This document shows, one piece after another, positions 9,284 to 19,835 of a stretch of DNA of 64,000 bases. The translations under genes were made by a program, and so were the position numbers. The stretch is taken from the NCBI RefSeq assembly GCF_004834005.1, contig NZ_STFF01000008.1, forward strand, positions 248,001 to 312,000, given 5' to 3'. Source of the DNA: Niastella caeni (GTDB lineage: Bacteria; Bacteroidota; Bacteroidia; Chitinophagales; Chitinophagaceae). Each line of letters opens with the position of its first letter. Position 1 is the first letter of the stretch. The notes below the pieces were generated by a model that was not told the origin of the DNA, ran no database searches, and worked only from the letters and a program-made list of their open reading frames with translations.

Positions 9284-10255
9284 TCAGAATTTTTTAAACA
9301 GGTATTTGAATTTCGGAAAACCGGCATCCGTCATTACATAACGGCCGGTAAAAGAGGTGGAATCGGCGCTATAAAAATAACTAAAGTCACTGCTGGTTTC
9401 AATACTGGAAGGTGAATAGTAATTATAAGTAACGTGTTTGGTAATGCATTTCTGAATCAGCACCATCATCGATGCTGAATAGGCCGGTGTATCATAGGGC
9501 GTCACAGGCATTCGAATACCTAGAGTAGCGTGAACCGTCAGTAAATGATTGATAAACGGGTATACCCATAAAAATTGATAGCCAGGGTAATCCTGGTCAT
9601 TCGTGGTGAGAAGTACTTTATATCTTAAGGGAAAGTTGCCCTGTCCATCCGTTACATAAGTTTCCGCTCTTTCTGGCGCCGTTTTTTGCAGGTCGGTATA
9701 TATAAACTTGTGCAGCATAACTTCACCATACGATTTATGCCATACTTCTGTTAACTGGTTGGTAGATGAATACACCAACGAATCAATCCTATCAAACTCA
9801 CCATCTGTGGTATTGGAAAAATAGGGATTGCTATCGTCTAGCCCGCCGGGTGGATAGTTATAAGTATACACTCTTTTTTTGTAGATCACTTTATGGCATC
9901 TTTTATCGGATCGATACAAAAAAATAGCGGAAGATTTGGCTCCGTAGCTTCCAGCATAAACAATATGATTAATGGTGTCGTCTTTATGATACACATTGAA
10001 CTCCGCAAGCAGTTGACTTACTTTGATCTTTTTTAAATGCCTGCTGGAGTCATATTGCAGTTCCATGTTGTAATTAAAGCTGTTCCAGGCATCAACATAC
10101 GTTAACAACCAGCGTTTACTGGCAGGGGTAACAGGCGTCGTACCTGTTGAGTCGGTAGGAGAGGGGGGAGTGGGCGGCGCCGGATTGTCATTATCGCTTT
10201 TACTGCACGATACCAGTGTCACAAGTACTGTAAAAACGATAAGCACATTTTTCAT
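9284..10255 (-). CDS. Putative secreted lipoprotein, unknown function
   Basis: A 323-aa protein starting MKNVLIVFTVLVTLVSCSKS. The lipobox LVSC places the lipidated cysteine at residue 17, followed by a Pro/Thr/Ser-rich linker of about 30 residues. The rest alternates short beta strands with many Tyr residues (MELQYDSSRHLKKIKVSQ). This resembles the RHS-like/DUF4595-type beta-sheet lipoproteins common in Bacteroidota, but I cannot assign the family firmly. It is likely anchored in the outer membrane. Confidence 0.75.
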   Translation of the reverse strand: MKNVLIVFTVLVTLVSCSKSDNDNPAPPTPPSPTDSTGTTPVTPASKRWLLTYVDAWNSFNYNMELQYDSSRHLKKIKVSQLLAEFNVYHKDDTINHIVYAGSYGAKSSAIFLYRSDKRCHKVIYKKRVYTYNYPPGGLDDSNPYFSNTTDGEFDRIDSLVYSSTNQLTEVWHKSYGEVMLHKFIYTDLQKTAPERAETYVTDGQGNFPLRYKVLLTTNDQDYPGYQFLWVYPFINHLLTVHATLGIRMPVTPYDTPAYSASMMVLIQKCITKHVTYNYYSPSSIETSSDFSYFYSADSTSFTGRYVMTDAGFPKFKYLFKKF

Positions 10256-10428
10256 TTTTATAGGGGATTTTTTGCGTTAAAATAACAAGAAAATAGCAGG
10301 AAGACAACCCCCGTAAATTATTAAAACTTGTTAAGGCTGATTTTCATTTCAGTTTCTTCTGAAATTTCCTGCAAATATTTATAATAAATAAATATGATAT
10401 AATGTTAATGCATGCAAAAAAGCGCAGC

Positions 10429-10637
10429 AGAACTAAAGGAATTGCTTTCCCGATCGGGCTTCATGCCGCCTGGAATTTGGGCCGTGGGTAATGGGTTTCC
10501 AGGGACAGCAGGAATATGGAAGGCCGTGATAGACAAAGAATAAAGGTCAAATTGACGCGATCGGTTTTATAAGTTACCTGGTAGTAATGGGCTTTGGTAT
10601 TGTTGCCATTTATTGTATTGGAAAAGGGCGCCATTGA
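10429..10637 (+). pseudogene. C-terminal remnant of a CPBP (CAAX-type) intramembrane protease
   Basis: Three frames in succession read like the end of a CPBP protease: RTKGIAFPIGLHAAWNLG from 10429, GFQGTAGIWKAVIDK from about 10493, and GQIDAIGFISYLVVMGFGIV to a stop at 10635-10637. The FPIGLHAAWN motif contains the conserved membrane histidine of this family. At least two frameshifts and loss of the N-terminal two thirds make it a dead fragment. It lies between the divergent lipoprotein and GH128-like genes. Confidence 0.65.
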
Positions 10638-10766
10638 AAGGGCAGTATTTACCAGAATCACCCCATTATTGTGCGAATTATCCCCCTGAAGGCTCTTTTG
10701 GTTAAGTATAATTTGTGTCGCTTTTGTGTCCGATACTACAATTATTACTTAACCAATGCTTGCTTT

Positions 10767-13700
10767 ATGAGTCACCCACTCAGGTATTTACTTTTTGTAC
10801 TGTTTATCATCTTTAGTTTAAAAGTTACAGCCCAGGCTCCCAATTTACCCGTAAAACAAACCCTCAGCGAAACGCTGTTTTCGGGAAGAACATTTACCAA
10901 TGCTTCGCAGGAAGATACTGTTGTAAAGCAACAGGCTATACCCAGTAATTACACCCTGGAAGTGGTGGCAAAAGTAAATGCTGCTACCGGGCGCGGACTT
11001 GATATTGAAGCCCGTAATGATAAGGTAAAAGGGTTCAGGCTATCATTAGACGCTGCTACCTTGAAACTGACATCGCCCTTAACCGCTGCCAGGTCGTTGA
11101 CAGCTTCCAACGGCGGCCAGTATCATACCATACGGGTAGCTGTCAATAATGACTCCGCCTACATTTATCAAAACGGAGCCTATATTCTCACCCAACCCTT
11201 GTCAACAGTAAAAGATATTGCAGGCGGGGTGGAAACGAATGAATTGCTGAATACGGTAAAAGGGCCCACGCTGATCCCTAACTGGGCGGGCACTGCACCT
11301 AATAACACCGGCAGGCCCAGTGATTATGGATGGGCATATACGGGAACTACATCTACCACCTTATTTTCCACTGCCAATTCTACTACCGCCGGTACATCGA
11401 GGTACATGGATGTAAACGCCTCATCGGGTGGAAACCTGCACACATACAACGGCGCTACTTATACTGGCCGGCTCCTTTTCATAAGATGGGATGGAAGTGG
11501 TATTCAAAATACAGTATATAGTTACCCGGTAACGCTCGAAGCGAATACCACGTACGATTTCTCTATGCTGCATGCTTACCTTACCAATGCAACAGGCAGC
11601 AGAACCATGACGGTTGGCATAGGTAAAACAACCGCTACCAGTGGAAGAATTGCTTCCCAGGTAATTACAACCAATGGTACCAGGGTGCTGAACCGGGAAA
11701 GCTTTGTTTTTACTTCCCAGGAAGCAGGCACGTATTATTTAACTATTAACGGCAACTGGGGACTGTTTTCGATCGGAGAATTATCGTTAAATAAAATGGA
11801 GATCAATCCAAGGTTCATCTTTGGAAAAAACTATCCTTCCGGTGCGGTTGATATGGAAATAAGCTCGGCAACCTTCGAAGCAGGAGCGTATGCGCCTGCA
11901 GGCATTGTTCCCGGGCCAACCCAGCAGGTAACTATTACAGATAGGGTAGCCTCTTTTCTGCCCACCTTCAATACCAATTTTGTTGTACCGGGAAAAACCG
12001 ATCTGCACCTTACCGGAGATTATGCGCCATTGATCAATTCTACCGTTGAATTGAATTCGGAAGATGCGTGGCTGTTCTTCGACAATATAAAACCATCTGA
12101 TGTAATAGCAAACTGGCTTAATAAAGTTACCATTAACGGCGTGCCGGCTTCCAACAATCCCACGGTGCGAATAGCTATTTATAAAAATGGAACGGCCGTT
12201 ATTCCAAACGGCAATGCAACTTCTGCAAAGGCGTTGGAAGTATTTACAGGCCCAAATCTTTCAGGAAATACAAAAGCTTTTGAAATAGAAACCTATCATA
12301 ATAACCTGGATAGTTTCAATAACAAAATAAGGTCTTTCAAACTGCGCAGAGGCTATATGGCCACACTGGCAAACAACCCAGATGGTTCGGGCTACAGCCG
12401 CGTTTTCATTGCCAATGACGATGATCTTATTGTGAATACGATGCCACAGGGTTTAGACTCCGTTTCGTTTATCCGCATATTTCGGTGGGACTGGATCAGC
12501 AAAAAAGGAAAAGCGGGCTGGTCTCCGGCTAAAATAAATTGTACCTGGTATTACGACTGGAACATTGCCGGATCTTCTGCTTCCAATTATGATTATACCA
12601 TCATCAGGCAACATGGAGGCTGGCCATCCTGGACGGATATTAATAACAAAAAGAATGTAAACCATCTGCTTGGCTTTAATGAACCCGACCGTCCGGATCA
12701 GGCGAACATGACCGTAGACCAGGCCTTTGCACAATGGCCCGAGATGATGAAATCGGGACTGCGCATTGGCTCTCCGGCACCGGCGAGTCCGCATAACAGT
12801 TGGATAACTGAGTTCCTCGCTAAATGCGATCAACTCAACTACCGCGTTGACTTTGTAGCCATCCATGCTTATTGGGGCGGGTTAACACCGCAGCAATGGT
12901 ACTCGCAGTTAAAAAGCATTTACGACCGGGTTAAACGACCGCTCTGGATCACAGAATGGAACAATGGCGCCAACTGGACTACCGAAAGCTGGCCAACGGA
13001 TCAACAGGCGCAATTCGAGAAGCAATTAAACGATATGAAAGGCATTTTGCAGGTATTGGATACAACCTCTTTTGTTGAACGGTACGCCATTTATGATTGG
13101 GTAGAAAATAAAAGGGCCATGGTGTTGGCTGATACGCTTACGCCTGCCGGTAAGTATTATGCCGCTAATAAATCTGATTTTGCCTACAACCCGCAAAGAG
13201 CCTTTGTGCATAACTGGAAACTGGTAAGTGCGCCGCTTTCAGGTTCTATTAACAGCGACGATTATTTTAAGGTTACGCTCAGTTGGAAGGATTTAAATGG
13301 AGAAAACGGTTCCAAATATATCCTGGAAAGAAAAATTGACGGCAGAGATACAGCCTTTGAACCTGTTCAGGAATTTACCGGTTATGCTTTTGGCGGTACG
13401 GTATCGTATATAGATAGTGTGTATGCCAAAGCCACCTACCGGGTAAAAGCGTTTAACCTCACCGGCGATCAGTTTGTTTATTCAACCACTTACGATGTAG
13501 TGTCAGACGCCGCTCCGGTAGCCCCATCGAGCCTTACAGGAGAAGTGCTGGCAGCAACAAAGATCAAATTGAACTGGAATGCCGCAGCGAATGCGCGCTC
13601 CTATAACCTGAAGCGATCGCTCAATGCAAGCGGGCCTTTCGATACCATCATTTCGCCACGCACCACCAAAATGGAGTATCTCGATGAAAACCTTACCCCC

Positions 13701-15800
13701 GCTACAAATTATTACTATGTGGTTACCTCTTTAAATTCAGCCGGGGAAAGCGTAAACTCAACTGTGCTGGAATTGCGCACGAAAGACCTGGTTGCACCAG
13801 CAGGTGTTCAAAACCCGCATATTGCTTCCGGCGATGCTAAAATAACGGTAACCTGGGATTTTATTTACGACGCAGTATATGATATCCTGCGTGCCGAATC
13901 AGAGAATGGTATTTATGACACCATTGCAGCCAATGTAGATGCGGTGCGGTATGTAGATACAACTGTTGTGAATGGCGCTACCTATTATTACAAAGTAGTT
14001 GCGCATAACGGAGCAGGACGCAGTCCTGAAACGGCGGTATTGCCGGGCAAGCCGGTAGCAGGCCGCCATCTGTACGTTAGTTTTAATGAAAGCACAGGTT
14101 CATTCGCAGAAGATAGCTGGGGTGGTTATCACGGAACGCTGGCTGCTGCTGCCGTACGCGATAGCGGGTATACGGCCAATGCGGTGAAGCTGAATGGTAC
14201 GGCAACTTCTTATGTAACACTGGGTGAAGGAATACTTACATCTTTAAATGATTTTACCATAGCTGCCTGGGTAAAAATGGATGCACTGTCTACCTGGATG
14301 CGCGTATTTGATTTCGGTACAGGAACGAATAATTACATGTTCCTTACGGTGCAGGCCAGTGTTAGCGGCGGCAACTCAACCATCCGGTATGGCATTAGGA
14401 ACAGCAGTGGAGAACAATCGCTCAGTTATCCTTATGCTTTCCCGTTAAATACCTGGACGCACTTTGCCATAACCCAATCGGGCAGTACCGTTAGTTTGTT
14501 CATCAATGGTGAATTGGTAACATCAAGTAATTCAGTAACCCTTAAACCTGCTGATCTGGGCAATACCAATCAAAACTATATTGGTAAATCGCAATGGAAC
14601 GACCCGCTGTTAAAAGGTTCAGTAGATGAATTTAAAATTTATAACAGGGCATTGAATGCTTTTGAAATTTCAGAAGCAATGAAAGAAGAACAGGTAATTA
14701 CATTCAATGCACTGGCCGAGAAAACGGTTAGCGACAGTGACTTTGATGCTGTTGCCGTCACTTCATCTGGTTTGCCGGTGTCTTATACGTCTTCCAATGA
14801 AAACGTGGCTGTAATTACAAATGGGATGGTTCATATTACAGGCGCCGGCACCACCGATATCACCGCCATACAGGCAGGGGATACCCGCTATGCAGCCGCG
14901 GCACCTGTGGTGCAAAAATTAACAGTGAACAAGCTTTATTATGTCGACAGCGATAATGACGGGTTTGGTTCTACTGTAACGAAATGGATCCCGGCCGCTG
15001 TTGCTCCGGCTGGTTATGCAGAGAACAATACAGACTGTGACGACAGCAGCGTTTTGTATGCAGATAATGATGGCGATGGTTCAGGCGCAGGCGCACCTGT
15101 TGCCTGTGGCGTTGCCAGCAATACAGATTGTGATGATACCAATCCGGTGCCTGTAACGGCTACCATTCCTGATGTGTATGCGATGAACACTTCAGGCATT
15201 GCAAAGAATACCATTTACCTGGGTTACGGCCCTTCCTGCCTTACCATCAGGGTGAAGCCGGCAGGCGGCACTGCTCCTTATTCGTATGTATGGAGTACGG
15301 GGCAAACAACGCAATCCATAGTTGTAAGTTCAGCCGCTACTTATACCGTGACGGTTACCGATGCAAAGGGCTGTCATATCCCGGCTTCAGTAGTTATCAA
15401 AACCCAGGATGTGTCATGTGGAAACCGTAACAATAAAGTGTTGGTTTGTCACAATGGCAAAACCCTATGTGTGGCCGCATCTGCAGTACATGCCTATTTA
15501 TGTCAGGGTAGTCAATTAGGCGCCTGTGTAAGCACAGGAAGTCCAAAGCCTGGTAACCCGGGAAATACGGATGTCATCATATATCCTAATCCGGTAAGAG
15601 ATCAACTTACGGTACGGGTAGGTTGGTTGAATAATGGCGCCACTGTACAGATCTACAATTCGCAGGGGACAATGGTTATTGCTAAAAACCTGGTGCAGGC
15701 AACCAGTACCATTTCTTTACGCTGGTTGGCCAGAGGCATCTATTATGTGCGGGTGAAAAACGGACAACAAATAACCATTCAAAAAATAATAAAAGAATAA
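10767..15800 (+). CDS. Very large secreted GH128-like glycosidase with FN3, LamG and T9SS sorting domains
   Basis: The start at 10767 (1677 aa) gives a signal peptide ending VTAQ; the in-frame ATG at 10671 precedes it. Residues ~30-560 hold carbohydrate-binding-like beta regions. Residues ~568-800 hold a catalytic core with WYYDW, LLGFNEPDRPDQ (acid/base Glu near 638) and RPLWITEWNN (nucleophile Glu near 729), typical of GH128/asl1 beta-1,3-glucanases. Two to three FN3 domains, a LamG-type domain (~1100-1300), a MopE-like DSDNDGFG segment and a SprB-like segment follow. The end IYPNPVRDQLTV...VKNGQQ is a T9SS type A sorting signal, so it is exported to the cell surface. Confidence 0.85.
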   Translation: MSHPLRYLLFVLFIIFSLKVTAQAPNLPVKQTLSETLFSGRTFTNASQEDTVVKQQAIPSNYTLEVVAKVNAATGRGLDIEARNDKVKGFRLSLDAATLKLTSPLTAARSLTASNGGQYHTIRVAVNNDSAYIYQNGAYILTQPLSTVKDIAGGVETNELLNTVKGPTLIPNWAGTAPNNTGRPSDYGWAYTGTTSTTLFSTANSTTAGTSRYMDVNASSGGNLHTYNGATYTGRLLFIRWDGSGIQNTVYSYPVTLEANTTYDFSMLHAYLTNATGSRTMTVGIGKTTATSGRIASQVITTNGTRVLNRESFVFTSQEAGTYYLTINGNWGLFSIGELSLNKMEINPRFIFGKNYPSGAVDMEISSATFEAGAYAPAGIVPGPTQQVTITDRVASFLPTFNTNFVVPGKTDLHLTGDYAPLINSTVELNSEDAWLFFDNIKPSDVIANWLNKVTINGVPASNNPTVRIAIYKNGTAVIPNGNATSAKALEVFTGPNLSGNTKAFEIETYHNNLDSFNNKIRSFKLRRGYMATLANNPDGSGYSRVFIANDDDLIVNTMPQGLDSVSFIRIFRWDWISKKGKAGWSPAKINCTWYYDWNIAGSSASNYDYTIIRQHGGWPSWTDINNKKNVNHLLGFNEPDRPDQANMTVDQAFAQWPEMMKSGLRIGSPAPASPHNSWITEFLAKCDQLNYRVDFVAIHAYWGGLTPQQWYSQLKSIYDRVKRPLWITEWNNGANWTTESWPTDQQAQFEKQLNDMKGILQVLDTTSFVERYAIYDWVENKRAMVLADTLTPAGKYYAANKSDFAYNPQRAFVHNWKLVSAPLSGSINSDDYFKVTLSWKDLNGENGSKYILERKIDGRDTAFEPVQEFTGYAFGGTVSYIDSVYAKATYRVKAFNLTGDQFVYSTTYDVVSDAAPVAPSSLTGEVLAATKIKLNWNAAANARSYNLKRSLNASGPFDTIISPRTTKMEYLDENLTPATNYYYVVTSLNSAGESVNSTVLELRTKDLVAPAGVQNPHIASGDAKITVTWDFIYDAVYDILRAESENGIYDTIAANVDAVRYVDTTVVNGATYYYKVVAHNGAGRSPETAVLPGKPVAGRHLYVSFNESTGSFAEDSWGGYHGTLAAAAVRDSGYTANAVKLNGTATSYVTLGEGILTSLNDFTIAAWVKMDALSTWMRVFDFGTGTNNYMFLTVQASVSGGNSTIRYGIRNSSGEQSLSYPYAFPLNTWTHFAITQSGSTVSLFINGELVTSSNSVTLKPADLGNTNQNYIGKSQWNDPLLKGSVDEFKIYNRALNAFEISEAMKEEQVITFNALAEKTVSDSDFDAVAVTSSGLPVSYTSSNENVAVITNGMVHITGAGTTDITAIQAGDTRYAAAAPVVQKLTVNKLYYVDSDNDGFGSTVTKWIPAAVAPAGYAENNTDCDDSSVLYADNDGDGSGAGAPVACGVASNTDCDDTNPVPVTATIPDVYAMNTSGIAKNTIYLGYGPSCLTIRVKPAGGTAPYSYVWSTGQTTQSIVVSSAATYTVTVTDAKGCHIPASVVIKTQDVSCGNRNNKVLVCHNGKTLCVAASAVHAYLCQGSQLGACVSTGSPKPGNPGNTDVIIYPNPVRDQLTVRVGWLNNGATVQIYNSQGTMVIAKNLVQATSTISLRWLARGIYYVRVKNGQQITIQKIIKE

Positions 15801-15826
15801 ACTGTTGTATATATCATAAGCACGTG

Positions 15827-15854
15827 GCCTCCTGTTTCTACAGGGGGCTTTTTT
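15827..15854 (+). terminator. Intrinsic terminator after the GH128-like gene
   Basis: GCCTCCTGT pairs with ACAGGGGGC (15827-15848, one G-T pair, 4-nt loop), followed by TTTTTT, 27 bp after the stop codon. Confidence 0.85.
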
Positions 15855-16001
15855 GTTTACTATTGATACCGATTTAGCCAGATAATTACCGTGAAAAAAC
15901 GGTTTTTTCCTGAATTGAAAAGTTGCACATTTAATTACCGGTTTGCGCAGTCGGTTCCAACCGCTGGTACTTTTCTTTCTTCAGAAAAAGCAATAATAAT
16001 T

Positions 16002-17108
16002 ATGAATTTTATCTCGGTTATTAAAGAGGCAACGAAAGCTGTTCCGGTTATGAAATACGCCTTGGGAATAGCGGGTATTGGCTCCGTGATTGGCTTGTAT
16101 AAATCTTTTAAGATCAATAATGAAGTTGGAGTGTGGGGAACAATTATTGTTCTTGCATTAATGACCATTCTGTTGGTTTTGGCAAAAGCATCTTTAAATA
16201 AGACCAGTTATTTTAATGGCCCGGGTAAATTCATTGTTTGGGGAATGGTTATCCTCTTCATAAGTTCTATATTTCTTCTGCTTTCCTGTGCATTCTTTGA
16301 ATACCCGAAAAGTTTTAATGACCCAAACAGGAAAAATATAGCAGGTACAATAGGTGATAAACTGAGTATAGATGCTGAGGGGTATACTAATATCCACGGA
16401 CATGTTTATTGGCAGGATAATTCACCAATCCCGAATGCATTGATAATACCTTCTATAAATCACCCTTCTGTATTAACTGAACAGAATGGAAGATTTGAAT
16501 TTAGGGTATCCGCTAATGAAGTAAAAGAAGGAATTCTTTTTAATATTAAATCGGATAGTTTTCATGGGGTTAAAAACAAACGGTTTTCAAGGGATAGTTT
16601 AAGTGGAGATTGTAACATATTTATTGACTTCTCGGCCAAAGTTAAAAAGGCTGACATAGTCAAGGATCCGGAAAGCAAAGAGCCGGTTGTAAAAAAGACT
16701 GACATAGTCAAGGCTTCAGAACGCAAAGAACCAGTTGTTAAAAAGGCTCCAAATCAGTTTAATGTGTGTAACGAATTTGTTATACCGCTTAGAATTTTGC
16801 TTGATAGTAACAAAACTATCTATGATATTTATAAGAAAAAGCATATACTAAGTCTGGCGCAAAGATTATACAATTATGATATTAAGATCAGGGATCTCAT
16901 CTCAAAAAATTCCGCTCATATTCCTGATACATTGAACGGAGATATAGAGAAATTAGTTCAACATTTGAATATATGGATAAGCGCTTATGAGAAGCAAACA
17001 ACTAATGTAAACCTCCAGTCGAATTCAACTTTTAGAGTGGATTATAAAGGACCTGATTTCCCCGTGAGTAGTGTTGTTAGAATTAGAAAATATATTTCCT
17101 GTAATTAA
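16002..17108 (+). CDS. Membrane protein with N-terminal helices and a carboxypeptidase-regulatory-like domain
   Basis: The ATG at 16002 (368 aa, MNFISVIKEATKAVPVMKYA) is preferred over 15891, whose extension is low-quality. Three hydrophobic helices lie in residues ~17-110, then IHGHVYWQDNSPIPNALIIP with NGRFEFRV, a carboxypeptidase-regulatory-like beta-sandwich. A 16-residue unit (KKADIVKDPESKEPVV, then KKTDIVKASERKEPVV) is repeated twice and leads to a helical C-terminus. The N-terminal membrane module resembles one found on varied Bacteroidota proteins. No function is known to me. Confidence 0.7.
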   Translation: MNFISVIKEATKAVPVMKYALGIAGIGSVIGLYKSFKINNEVGVWGTIIVLALMTILLVLAKASLNKTSYFNGPGKFIVWGMVILFISSIFLLLSCAFFEYPKSFNDPNRKNIAGTIGDKLSIDAEGYTNIHGHVYWQDNSPIPNALIIPSINHPSVLTEQNGRFEFRVSANEVKEGILFNIKSDSFHGVKNKRFSRDSLSGDCNIFIDFSAKVKKADIVKDPESKEPVVKKTDIVKASERKEPVVKKAPNQFNVCNEFVIPLRILLDSNKTIYDIYKKKHILSLAQRLYNYDIKIRDLISKNSAHIPDTLNGDIEKLVQHLNIWISAYEKQTTNVNLQSNSTFRVDYKGPDFPVSSVVRIRKYISCN

Positions 17109-17116
17109 TATTTTAC

Positions 17117-18307
17117 TTACTTCAGCAAAGTAGAATTATATCCTTTTCCCACAGCAGGGCTCATCCTGCTCAGCGTAAAATCCTCGGAAGCCGCATTGTT
17201 AAAAAGCGGGTCTTTACCAATTAAACCATTAACATCTTTTACAGGGAGAACAGGACCAGTCCATGCCTGGTTTTGTGAATGATACCAAAGGTTATTAGAA
17301 AAGCTGAAGCTTTGTGGATTGGTATGTGCCCCGATGTTACAGTCGATGCTTACCCGGCTGTCACGGTATACGATGTTGTTTTTAAAAGTATTATTTCCGC
17401 ATGCATAAAACCGGGATGTATCCACCGTTTCCTGTAAGATCCTGATCACCCATTTTTGTGGAAGATAAATAGTATTGTTTATTACTTCGGTTTCAATACA
17501 ACCAACATACGCAATAGGTGCATCAGACCCTATGAAGATATTGGAATAAACCGTTAATCCCGCAGCCTCATACCGGGCATCGAGGGGACGAAAATATTTC
17601 AGGTTGGTGGATCCGCCTAAATTAAGCGTTCGCTGACCTCCGTTCCTGAAAAAATTGACTTCTATCCTTATATTTTTTGAGCCGCCCTTTACCTGGATGG
17701 AATTGCTTCCCTGGTTTTCAAACCGGTTGCCTTTGATCAATCCTTCATGGCAACCCACCATGTCTATGCCGCTTCCACCTGCTGACCCATTGAGGAATGT
17801 GCAGTTTTTGATCTCGAAGAAATCTACCCCCGACATTTTTAGGAGATCATTATTTCCCTTTGCTTTAATATCCTTAAAAGTACAGGCGTCAAAAACGATA
17901 TGGTGGGAAGGAGTGCTATACGATCCCCCATCATCTATATTGAAACCATTTCCCGTTTGTTGTTGAAAGGTGATGCCTTTTATTTGCACGTAAGCCGCAT
18001 CTGACATTTGCCAGGAATTAGCGCCGCCATTAAAGATCACCGTTGCTGATGGTGCGGAAATGATATAGATCCACTTGTCAGCGGTTCCCTGTAAGTGTAA
18101 GAAAGATAAGCCACCGGCATAATTCCCTTCGTGAATCATAATAGTGTCGCCGGGAACCGTTACTGCCACGGCCTGGGTAAGCGTGGTATAGGTTTGATGG
18201 GCGCCTACATGATGTGTTTTGGCTTCTACTGGTAAGAAAAAGCCGGGCAAGATGATCAGACAGAAAAAATGAAAAAGGCGCCGCCGGTTCAGGGTGGATG
18301 CAAGCAT
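17117..18307 (-). CDS. Secreted right-handed parallel beta-helix protein
   Basis: The start at 18307 (396 aa) leaves the signal peptide MLASTLNRRRLFHFFCLII ending near VEA; an in-frame ATG at 18346 is also possible. The mature protein opens with YTTLTQAVAVTVPGDTIMIH, the usual entry to a pectate-lyase-like right-handed helix. Rungs with asparagine ladders follow, such as FFEIKNCTFLNGSAGG, CHEGLIKGNRFENQGS and CIETEVINNTIYLPQ. Such proteins bind or cleave polysaccharides. Catalytic residues cannot be assigned. It is the last gene of a minus-strand run after the radical SAM gene, and its stop is 8 bp from the convergent gene. Confidence 0.8.
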   Translation of the reverse strand: MLASTLNRRRLFHFFCLIILPGFFLPVEAKTHHVGAHQTYTTLTQAVAVTVPGDTIMIHEGNYAGGLSFLHLQGTADKWIYIISAPSATVIFNGGANSWQMSDAAYVQIKGITFQQQTGNGFNIDDGGSYSTPSHHIVFDACTFKDIKAKGNNDLLKMSGVDFFEIKNCTFLNGSAGGSGIDMVGCHEGLIKGNRFENQGSNSIQVKGGSKNIRIEVNFFRNGGQRTLNLGGSTNLKYFRPLDARYEAAGLTVYSNIFIGSDAPIAYVGCIETEVINNTIYLPQKWVIRILQETVDTSRFYACGNNTFKNNIVYRDSRVSIDCNIGAHTNPQSFSFSNNLWYHSQNQAWTGPVLPVKDVNGLIGKDPLFNNAASEDFTLSRMSPAVGKGYNSTLLK

Positions 18308-18410
18308 TGAAAATAAGGTTTGTATTTTAAACAAGGCGAAAGGCATCAGATGAAAGTAAGATAACGTTTTTTAGGTGGAGTACATTCACCTTGTTTTAGT
18401 ATCTCAACTT

Positions 18411-19808
18411 TTAGCTATACGTTTTCACATAGTCTATGGCATTTTTGCCAAAGGTCCTTACCGACGGTTCAACCAATTTGTTCAGGTCTTTTCGTTTGCT
18501 CATGTCGATAGGATAATTTTTTCTCATTCGCTTATAACCGTAAAAGGAGTTCATAAAGAACGATAAAAGAAAGGCGCCCCACCGTAAAGTGAATACGCCA
18601 CGCAGGATCCTTTTGAAAGAATACAGGGGAGAAAATGACTTTTTCCATAACGCTCTGTGCGCCTGCAATAATTGGTGCTCACTGATCTTTTGAGGTTTGA
18701 ACGCTACGTTATATCCGTTGTAAAAATTCCAGTTCCTGTCATGTAATATCCGCCCTTCCTGGTTAAGTTTGGTATAAATAGGCGTTCCTCTGAACGGGGT
18801 CATGATACTCAGAAAGGGCACGTCAATACCGATCTCCATCAACTGGTCGGCCATATTGATGATGCTTTGTTCATCATCATGGTCAAACCCGGCAATAAAA
18901 CCAGCCATAACGGCAATGCCCCGTTTTCTGATCTCTTTTACTGCTGTTTTGTAATTGGCTATTTTGTTTTGCCGCTTATTGGCATCTGCCAGGGACTCAA
19001 CCCCAAATGATTCAATGCCTAAAAATACCCCGATACATCCGGAGGCTTTCATTAAGTCAAGCAGTTCCGGGTCTTTTGCAATGTCCATGCTGGCCTGGGT
19101 TAGCCACCACTTTTTCAGGGGGATCATTTCTTTTAGAAGCTGCCTGATGTAGGGGCGCTTAATGGTGAGGTTATCATCCCAGAACCAAACAATTTTTCTT
19201 TGCCACCAGTATTTGAATTTATCATAGGATGCATCGCGTATTACATCCTCAATAGGGCGTAACCTGAAACCAGGGTTCAATGAAGGAACGGTACAAAAGG
19301 AACAGGAGAAAGGGCAGCCCCTTGTTGCCTGAAGTACTTTTTTAATGAAGAACCTGTTGGGTAACAGGTCGTACCTGGGCGTTGGCAGGCTGGTCATGTC
19401 ACAGGGGGTTCCGGCATACACGCGCTGTAACCGGCCGTGTTCAATGTCCTGTAACAAGGTTGGCCACACATTTTCAGCTTCTCCGGTAACAATAGCGTTA
19501 AAATAAGTGAGCGCTTCTGCCTGACAGTAAGTAACGTGCGGGCCACCAGCTATCAGTATTTTCCCTCTTCTCCGAAATTCAATAGCAAGGTTGTAAGCTG
19601 CTATGGCAAAACCACTAAAGAAGGAGATGGCGATCACATCTGCGTCGGTATCCATCTCTATCTTGTCAATTTGTTGGTGAAATACCCTCACTTCATGTTC
19701 AACAGGCGTAATGGCTGCTAAATGAATCCCGGTAATGGGCGGCACGAAATCCCTTTCATGCCCGAATTCATAACGCTGTACGTATGCTATGATAAGATCT
19801 ATTTTCAT
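18411..19808 (-). CDS. B12-binding-type radical SAM protein
   Basis: This 465-aa protein has an N-terminal cobalamin-binding-like Rossmann region (VIAISFFSGFAIAAYNLAIE, then GKILIAGGPHVTYC). Next comes the radical SAM cluster motif CPFSCSFC with cysteines at about 165, 169 and 172. The TIM-barrel part includes WFWDDNLTIKRPYIRQLLKE and GCIGVFLGIESF. Members methylate or rearrange lipids, hopanoids or natural products in the cytoplasm. The reaction cannot be told. It starts 28 bp after the DUF4153 gene ends, so the two probably share a transcript. Confidence 0.85.
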   Translation of the reverse strand: MKIDLIIAYVQRYEFGHERDFVPPITGIHLAAITPVEHEVRVFHQQIDKIEMDTDADVIAISFFSGFAIAAYNLAIEFRRRGKILIAGGPHVTYCQAEALTYFNAIVTGEAENVWPTLLQDIEHGRLQRVYAGTPCDMTSLPTPRYDLLPNRFFIKKVLQATRGCPFSCSFCTVPSLNPGFRLRPIEDVIRDASYDKFKYWWQRKIVWFWDDNLTIKRPYIRQLLKEMIPLKKWWLTQASMDIAKDPELLDLMKASGCIGVFLGIESFGVESLADANKRQNKIANYKTAVKEIRKRGIAVMAGFIAGFDHDDEQSIINMADQLMEIGIDVPFLSIMTPFRGTPIYTKLNQEGRILHDRNWNFYNGYNVAFKPQKISEHQLLQAHRALWKKSFSPLYSFKRILRGVFTLRWGAFLLSFFMNSFYGYKRMRKNYPIDMSKRKDLNKLVEPSVRTFGKNAIDYVKTYS

Positions 19809-19835
19809 TTTCTGGTATTGAGGTAGTGTGTGGTT

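Noticed and set aside
9129..9341. 70-codon plus-strand ORF
   Set aside because: Overlaps the 3' end of the lipoprotein gene and shows no domain sense.
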